Positions 59,305 through 64,000 of a DNA stretch of 64,000 nucleotides are shown piece by piece. How positions within the stretch are numbered: the stretch's first letter is position 1; every line of letters begins with the position of its first letter. The notes under the pieces were generated by a model. The model was not told the DNA's origin, did no database searches, and saw only the letters and a program-made list of their open reading frames with translations. The stretch comes from Oenanthe sinensis (taxonomy: Eukaryota > Streptophyta > Magnoliopsida > Apiales > Apiaceae), in NCBI GenBank assembly GCA_028671895.1, contig CM053806.1, positions 18,053,001 through 18,117,000 of the forward strand, read 5' to 3'. Both the position numbers and the translations under genes were made by a program.

Positions 59305-60760
59305 TGCTTCACAGCTGATGTTGAATTCGTTCAAATCTTGTAAATTTTAAATGGAGTTTTAATAAGAAAAAATCAGTTAAAACTAATTGGGAACTAGTTG
59401 GACCGATTTTTGATCGTTTTAACTGATGTTTTCCGACTCGTCTGATTTTTGACTAATTTTAAAAAAAAATTGAACAGATTTCTGCTTAATCGTTGTATAC
59501 TGATTAATTAAATTAATCACAATCTTTTAGAACTTTATTTTGAGTTAATCATTTATCTTCGTATATCTATAAAATCTACGATAAAGCCTGAGAACATTAA
59601 GCGAGAGAATTAACTCGGAATCTAATCTAATCGAATTTTGATAAATTACTGATATTCTTCAAAACTTACAGTAATATAATAGAAAGAGCATTTATTAATA
59701 GTCAATTATACTCCAACATCAAATACCGTGTAATTTATAATTTAAAATAAATTTCCTTTAAACACAGAACATGGATAATAGTATTGTCCTTTTAATCTTT
59801 TTTGGTTGATAATGAAGCCAGCCACGGTATTAAAGATATAAAACAGGGGACGAATATATAAGCTGTTTCTAATAAAATAAAGCTGTTGATTTGGCGTATC
59901 CAATATACTGGTCTTATTTGGTGATTAGTGATTAGTTGTTAGTTAAAACGGATTAAATTAGCAATTTTAAGTAATTGATTTGAATAACTATTTTAACTAA
60001 CCGACTAGATTAATCGTTTTAAATAGAACCATTTGATAATTGGTTATTTGAATTAGTTATTTGTATTTTAACTAAATACATGATAATTATCTGATTAAAA
60101 AGGTTCATAAAATTAATTTTTTAAAAATTAACGGATTTAATCCAACCCACGATTTCAAACATTTAACTACAAAACAAAAAATTCATCTGATCAAATCTCT
60201 AACTTATCTCAAAGTTTTAATTTGTCCCTAAACCTGTGATTTCCGGATACGACCATTAGATTTGTACTAATGTTTGTAGTCCATTCACGTGACGATATAC
60301 ACTTTGGTCCTTTTCATTTACATTTATCCGACAACGTCCAAAATATTAACGCTGCATTCTGTACAACATCTGCCGACCTCGAATTTTTACTTTAAATATA
60401 TTTACCATTTAAAGAATTAAAAATTTATGGGAATTTCAGTGGGACGGAAGAATATCATTAAAATTGCATCAAAAGTTTATTGGTTTATTCTCATCTAGTT
60501 CGTTTCTTTTATGATCATTTATTTCTTAATTTTATATTATCATATTTTTAGTTTTTCACTTTCATATGTTCTCATGCATTTATAATTGTTACAGTTTTAT
60601 AAACTATTTTAGTCTTTTACACGTACTTTTACCTATTTATATTATAATTATTTATAAAATATTTTAAATGATTTTTTTTTCATATTCACTTTATATTTCA
60701 ATAAATGATGAAATTAAATTGACATGGGTATTAAAATGTCAAAACAAAGAAACTCAACAT
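59305..60760. other. Intergenic AT-rich, no gene
   Basis: I see no coding region or clear element ends. The stretch 59905-60090 repeats ATTAGTTGTTAGTTAAAA-like motifs, probably old repeat. Confidence 0.5.
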
Positions 60761-60767
60761 ATACAGT

Positions 60768-61300
60768 CCCACATCGAATAGAAAGAATATGGTCCCGTTT
60801 GTTTCCACTTAAATTCTGGAAATAAGTCCTTATTTCCAGAAAAAGTAGGGATGTATGTACTTTTTCTGAAAATAAGTAACTTATTTTTTATTTTGAAGAT
60901 AATATTTGATTTTAAAATTCTAAAACAAATATTTATCTTTATAAAAAAAATGAAAATATGTAAAAAATAAAAATAAAATAAGCTACTTATTTTAAGTTTA
61001 AGGAACCCCAAACGGCCACTATGTTTGAGCCTTTATAATGATAAATCAATAACTAATGTATATCAAATTGTTAGCTTTTATAAGATGACATGTGGTGGAT
61101 TATTGGGCCCAGTATACGTTCAATTATGAATTTGAGTTGTTATAAATGGTATCAAAATCATACCCGGCGGAAAGTGCTAAAGCACTGCCCGGGTTCCATA
61201 AGTTTGTCTGTGGCTCAACGAGGATGTATACTCAATAAGTTGGAGGGTTTTTGTAACCCATAATGAGTTGTAGTTGTGAGTTTGGGTTGTTATATACTAC
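60768..61300 (+). mobile_element. TRIM/LTR-like fragment
   Basis: The string CAGTCCCACATCGAATAGA, a GGGCCCA segment, and TGGTATCAAAATC at 61148-61160 (a degraded TGGTATCAGAGC primer site) are in the order seen in plant TRIM-type LTRs. It is interrupted by the MITE at 60791-61017. The second LTR was not identified. Confidence 0.35.
60791..61017. mobile_element. MITE nested in the TRIM-like fragment
   Basis: The left end GGTCCCGTTTGTTTCC and the reverse complement of the right end, GGCCGTTTGGGGTTCC, pair, and the subterminal AATAAGTAACTTATTTT / AAATAAGTAGCTTATTTT also pair. 227 nt, no ORF; the target duplication is unclear. Confidence 0.6.
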
Positions 61301-62880
61301 AGAACAATAATTTGTGCAACAAATATGTTGGAATCCTTCTTATTCAAACTCGATACAAAATATTTAGTTGATATAATTTAATTAATTATGCTTCATAAAA
61401 ATAAATAATTTTCTTTTATATATAGACATTATAAATTAAAATACAATATTCGACCGTTGAAGTTTTTTCTAAAAAATTCATTGCAAGAGCACTCACATAG
61501 AACACTCGAGTCTTTTTGCGAATACTCTGAATCAAAGACCATATAACGTAGCTTTATTTGAGCCGATTTGTTCACAAGAAGCTCGAGATCGAAGTCATTT
61601 AACAAGTTTCGACTCTACTTGAATTCATATACAAGCGGAATTTGAAATGAGTCAAATTTGAATATAAGTTGGCAGCCAGCTATTTAATTCTGGGCGGGCT
61701 AAATTTTACTTAATTTTTTTGTCATTCAAAATGATAATGTTAGCTCTGACAAAAAAAATGATAATGTTAGCTTGTGAACATTATACTAATAATATTCATA
61801 ATTTAATAGTCGATTAAAATTTTGTGTTATACATGTTATATTAGACATATCTATAATATATTATGTGTGACAATAAAAATAAGGCAACTGATATTATTGA
61901 AAGTTTTGATATTTTTTAAAATTAAGCCATTATTTTTTTACTAAATTTAATAATGTTAGTGTTCCATTGGCATTATATTGTCTAAGAGTAAAATTATTAA
62001 ATTAAGTACAAAAAGTTAAATATTTATATCACAATTCTATAATTAAGAGTCTTATTATACATTAAAGAGTATATAATTATAATTGAAAACAATTAAAAGT
62101 TATAAACAATACACATTTGTGAAGTTTTGGTACGATAAAAACATAACTATGAACTATACCTATCAGTGTTGTTTAAAAGTTCGGGAGCGGGAGCCGGGGG
62201 GCCACCGCATACTCTCACGTATGTGTGGCTCCGCCCTTGCAAGTTGGAATTCGTTTAGTTAAACGAGTTGAGCTGAATTTGTGTTAAATTTGATTAAAAT
62301 TTGATTCGAACCGAAAATTTGATTTGATTGGAACTCATTTAATATTGTAATTAAATTAATTTTATTAGTTATAAATTATAAATTAACTATGTAGATTTTG
62401 TATCCGCCTATTTTTTTTAGTCTTACTGTATGACAAAAGAAAGATTTGGTGGTTTATGATTAGCCTCTCTACTGCAATGCTGCAGTAAATACCTTTGGAG
62501 AAAGTAGAGGACTTCATGATGAAGACAGTGAGCTGCAATGTCATTCTTAATCTACATTATAAGAATTCACAATGCGCTTGACATTGTTTTTCGAGATCTC
62601 TAAAAAAATAGTTATTCTTTAACGAAAATCTACTATTTGTAACTTTTGTAAATATTAGCTTCAAGACCTCACGCGAAAATGTAAATATCAATTGATTTGG
62701 ATTTTTCAGCTTGGACTTGAAACTTCTGTTGCAAACCTTAACATTACTAATAGAAGTTTATACTTTCTTCTCTTTTCATTATTGAGCATAAGTTGAGCTA
62801 CATTTCAGTGATCATAATATTACATGAGTTGTTAAATACATCAACATTGTGCATATGCATAACCAAATTTCTCAGTGATA
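61301..62880. other. Intergenic, no gene
   Basis: AT-rich, without convincing features. A GC-rich island at 62180-62245 (GAGCGGGAGCCGGGGGGCC) stands out but matches nothing I recognise. Confidence 0.5.
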
Positions 62881-62889
62881 CTAATTTTC

Positions 62890-63012
62890 CTTGTTTTTAA
62901 AAGGCAAGCTTTGTTGTTAAAGAGGACCCACCCCTCCTATAACAAGTGTTCGAACTCATGACCTTTTGTCATGAGGATGAGACATATCTATATTCTTTAC
63001 CACTAGGCTATT
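62890..63012 (-). mobile_element. tRNA-derived SINE, overlapping the transporter stop codon
   Basis: The minus strand reads TAGCCTAGTGGT (A box, 63000-63010) and about 43 nt on GAGTTCGAAC (B box, 62948-62957), the internal Pol III promoter of tRNA-like SINE heads, followed by a GGAGGGGTGGGTCC body and an A/T-rich tail. The spacing and wording resemble plant Au-like SINEs (from memory). The length beyond about 62890 is uncertain. Confidence 0.65.
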
Positions 63013-64000
63013 CCAGAATCTTCAATAAACCCTTCTTTTCCTACTTCATGCTCTTCAAGAATATTTCTGGTGTCTATCTTTTGTTCCTGGTGAGCCAAAT
63101 CATAGGTTGCATGAAGACCAAAAAAGAAATAGTAAATCAGCATGACAATGGTGCAGATTCCGAATCTTATAAAAGCTGAAGCTTGCAATGATCCCATCAA
63201 AAATAAGTTTATTGCAATGCTCAAAGATGGTAGCCATGGAACAAGTGGAACTCCCCAAACTTTTGGTGTCCTTTGTTGTGGTAATAATGAGATTCCCAGT
63301 GTACCCAAAAACCATATAGGCACGGTGACAGTGTAGCCGATCCACTCATTTGGATACAACCCCCAATAAGCTGAAGTTCCCATTGAAGAGGCTATAATTA
63401 TTAACAAGAACGCCACAAGTTTTAAGAGGTTTGTTTTAGGAGTTACACCTCTTGAATAGTATCTCCTAACTAGAAGTGCCACTGCCATCATCATAAAGAT
63501 GAAAAGTGTACTTATAGATAACAGGCTTGACAAGACTTCGAGGCTCGAAAAGAATGCAATGCAACCAGCACAGGTTGTGATCAAAAGTGTTGCGTTTATA
63601 GGGGTTCGTGTCTTAGGATGAACGAGTGCAAACCAGGGTGGGATCATATGGGCTCGAGCAATGTGAGTCGTGTAACGTGCCTGTGCAAGTGCACCTACTA
63701 AAAGTACAGTGGTCATACCTTTGAGAGCTCCCAAAGCCACCAAATATTTAGCCCATTTCATTCCCACACTCTCAAATGCTGTTGAGTAAGCTGCATCACG
63801 GTCTATACTTGAGTATTTTTGCATCATGGGAAGCGCAAGTGCCATGAGGCAATATATAACTGTTATAATGGACATTGATCCAAGTAATCCCAGAGGTATA
63901 TCTTTTGATGGATTCCTTGTTTCCTCAGCCATTGTCGCAATACTATCAAATCCACCATAAGCAAAGTAAACAATTGCTGCAGCTTGAAAAACACCTTTAG
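63003..64000 (-). CDS. Cationic amino-acid transporter, 3' part (runs off right edge)
   Basis: An open reading frame enters at 64000 (KGVFQAAAIVYFAYGGFDSIATMAEE in the shifted start, read in two overlapping runs) and ends TAG at 63003-63005. Motifs FAYGGFDSIATMAEETRN, ALKGMTTVLLVGALAQARY and LLSISTLFIFMMMAVALLVRRYY identify the APC-superfamily CAT family, CAT1/5/8 branch. At least seven hydrophobic segments lie in this part. The family carries Arg/Lys/Glu-type amino acids across plasma or tonoplast membrane by proton symport. The N-terminal part lies beyond the window. The last residues and stop come from a SINE-like sequence. No lesion is visible. Confidence 0.93.
   Translation of the reverse strand, partial: KGVFQAAAIVYFAYGGFDSIATMAEETRNPSKDIPLGLLGSMSIITVIYCLMALALPMMQKYSSIDRDAAYSTAFESVGMKWAKYLVALGALKGMTTVLLVGALAQARYTTHIARAHMIPPWFALVHPKTRTPINATLLITTCAGCIAFFSSLEVLSSLLSISTLFIFMMMAVALLVRRYYSRGVTPKTNLLKLVAFLLIIIASSMGTSAYWGLYPNEWIGYTVTVPIWFLGTLGISLLPQQRTPKVWGVPLVPWLPSLSIAINLFLMGSLQASAFIRFGICTIVMLIYYFFFGLHATYDLAHQEQKIDTRNILEEHEVGKEGFIEDSGIA

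Noticed and set aside
1..64000. A new multi-gene defence or biosynthetic system
   Set aside because: The intact genes are unrelated housekeeping families with ordinary spacing; the rest is explained by transposons. No clustered unknown genes were found.

Overview
This window is nuclear DNA of a flowering plant, most likely a eudicot. It is AT-rich, its genes are broken by GT-AG introns, and the gaps between them are full of LTR retrotransposons and MITEs. The plant family cannot be fixed from sequence alone; an asterid such as an Apiaceae member would fit, but this is only a guess. No bacterial, viral or CRISPR-type locus is present.

Real genes, left to right: (a) a dead NAD(P)-dependent reductase gene of the cinnamoyl-CoA-reductase-like family (+, 8077-12404) with a premature stop and its catalytic exon missing; (b) an intact 13-exon NLE1/Notchless WD40 gene for 60S ribosome assembly (-, 13549-23019); (c) an intact 7-exon C2H2 zinc-finger gene of the SUF4/BuGZ type (+, 35910-40800); (d) a proteasome alpha-4 (PAC1-type) gene with a 5'UTR intron and two 2-nt deletions in the coding exon (+, 43194-43942); (e) a UGT89-like glycosyltransferase pseudogene (+, 46324-47720); (f) an intact 3-exon HAD-like hydrolase (-, 49270-50699); (g) the 3' part of a cationic amino-acid transporter gene running off the right edge (-, 63003-64000). 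They are unrelated housekeeping or family genes and form no operon or pathway.

Mobile DNA makes up most of the rest. A Copia element (2759-7672, TSD TAACA) sits inside an older decayed Copia pol (about 1540-2758, resuming after 7677). A candidate solo LTR lies at 24352-25496. A composite Copia (25677-34840) has three LTRs; its middle LTR is a visible crossover mosaic, and one of its two internal regions lost about 4.3 kb. Five related roughly 0.6-0.7 kb MITEs lie head to tail and head to head in TA repeats at 52275-55646, followed by a 240-bp near-perfect palindrome (56071-56310). Two hAT elements have 8-bp duplications (56919-57656 and 58822-59296), one keeping a transposase C-terminal remnant. 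Helitron-like ends, several small MITEs, LINE ORF1 debris and a tRNA-type SINE complete the picture.

The most rewarding points are the recombinant triple-LTR Copia, the short TTGACAGTA/TACTGTCAA motif shared in opposite orientations by that element's LTR and its internal region, the SINE that seems to supply the stop codon of the amino-acid transporter, a partial exon duplication in NLE1, a plastid trnI-CAU-like fragment in an NLE1 intron, and the proteasome gene with two 2-nt deletions. I saw no wholly new gene system.
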